Positions 63,022 through 64,000 of a stretch of DNA of 64,000 nt are shown here, piece by piece. The translations under genes and the position numbers were made by a program. The notes beneath the pieces are model-generated. The model had not been told where the DNA came from. It saw only the letters and a list, made by a program, of their open reading frames with translations, and searched no databases. The DNA comes from Piromyces finnis. Taxonomy: Eukaryota; Neocallimastigomycota; Neocallimastigomycetes; Neocallimastigales; Neocallimastigaceae. How positions within the stretch are numbered: the first letter of the stretch is position 1; each line of letters starts with the position of its first letter. The stretch lies in the NCBI GenBank assembly GCA_002104945.1, contig MCFH01000038.1, positions 166,501 to 230,500 on the forward strand, written 5' to 3'.

Positions 63022-64000
63022 TTTTTATTATATATACAAATATTTAAAATTATTTAAAATTTAAATTTTATTTTTTATTAATTCAATTAATAAGTAATTA
63101 TAATAAGTAATTATAATACAATTAAAATGATACTATAATAAGAAATATTAATAAATATTAATACTAATGAATTAAAAAAAAAAGAATGAATTGATAAATT
63201 TGAAGGAAAAATTTGAAACTATTTATACAATGAAATTTAAATCATCTCTACTAATCCTTTTTTGAAAATATTTTAAAAATTTCATTTATAAGCAGATTTA
63301 AATTAAAAATTCTAGATTTTAATTTATTTTCTCTAGGAAATACAATAATAATTTAAGTTTCAAATGAAAATAATTTATATTAAAATTTATGGTATTTATG
63401 GAGACATAGGAAGAGATAGGTTTAAAAAAAATATTAAATTCTAAACAAAAAGAAATAATAATAATATTTGATATTATGAAAATTATCCCAATAAAAAACT
63501 ATTAAACTTCACATTAACTCAATCGATTTAATATAAATGATTTACTTTTTTTTTTTTTTTAATTAAAAAGGTAGATATAAAAAATCAATAGTAATATAGA
63601 TAGAGAGATATTTTGAATAACTTGTACGAATTTATTTCTTTTCTTTTAATGTATAGTGAATGAGTATATAATAAAGGTATAGTAAAAGTATATTAAATAT
63701 TATATAAATATTAAATATTATTTTAATCGTATTTATCATTTTATCACATCCCATCCTAACAAAAGTATTCATAAAATATTTTATTCAATAACGGCATGCA
63801 TTTAAAAAAAATATTAACAAAACCAACATTATAAAACATTTGTACAACAACCAAGTTCTTTGATATTTTTTAAAATTAGTTATAAATGGTTACACACTAA
63901 TAATATTGAAAAATAAACCAATAACTATTTTTTATATATATATATATATTTAAAATTTAAATAAATTTTTAATTATTCTTTATTTATTTTTATTTTTATT
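63022..64000 (-). other. Xylanase upstream region
   Basis: AT-rich promoter region of the xylanase gene. A TATA-like element is at 63219-63227. No second gene was seen before the window end. Confidence 0.5.
63219..63227 (-). promoter_or_regulatory. TATA box candidate of the xylanase gene
   Basis: TATAAATAG on the minus strand, about 200 bp before the ATG, an exact TATA consensus. In DNA this AT-rich such words also occur by chance. Confidence 0.4.

Overview
This window is very AT-rich nuclear DNA with dense short spliceosomal introns, poly-A/T and TAA microsatellites, Asn-rich proteins and an intronless GH11 xylanase. That combination fits an anaerobic gut fungus (Neocallimastigomycota, of the Neocallimastix/Piromyces/Anaeromyces type). 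The genus is inference.

Left part (1-15064): MRD1, a five-RRM pre-rRNA processing protein, lies on the minus strand. It is divergent from a WDR48/UAF1-type WD40 protein, which is followed by an SLC44 choline-transporter-like protein. I rebuilt the exon structures by hand. In every multi-exon gene all phases close and the total is a whole number of codons (908, 1157 and 708 aa here). MRD1 has an initiator ATG split by an intron, and its last intron looks like a U12-type AT-AC intron.

Middle (15786-34316): an 18.4-kb stack of nested LTR retrotransposons ends 16 bp before a tRNA-Cys(GCA) gene. Two families, here called A (about 1.1-kb LTR) and C (620-bp LTR, TGATAA...TTATCA ends), are separated by 4-bp duplications that are nearly always AGAA. 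The reading is that elements entered the same site just upstream of the tRNA again and again. The youngest member, C (29695-34228, apparently identical LTRs), is a 4.5-kb element encoding only Gag and protease. They are joined by a CCCAAAC slippery site, and there is no reverse transcriptase or integrase. A third family, B, is a Ty3/gypsy chromovirus (21935-29641, 1034-bp LTRs). It inserted into one C LTR, and a B solo LTR sits in one A LTR. Its gag-pol junction has a textbook -1 frameshift signal: AAAAAAC, a 6-nt spacer, then a perfect 10-bp hairpin. A 558-bp tRNA-derived SINE with a perfect 14-bp target duplication sits in the oldest C LTR. A 5'-truncated copy of the same SINE lies at 54301-54387.

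Right part (34405-64000): dCMP deaminase DCD1 (minus), a germinal-centre/Ste20-type kinase, TRAPPC8/TRS85 (21 exons, 1399 aa), a TBC1D13-type Rab GAP (794 aa), an orphan single-pass membrane protein (864 aa) and the GH11 xylanase (minus) with an Asn/Gln/Trp repeat tail. TRAPPC8 and the TBC protein both act on Rab GTPases, but I see no evidence that they are co-regulated. The host genes are otherwise ordinary housekeeping genes. The retroelement stack, the SINE, the frameshift signals and the splicing oddities are the unusual content.
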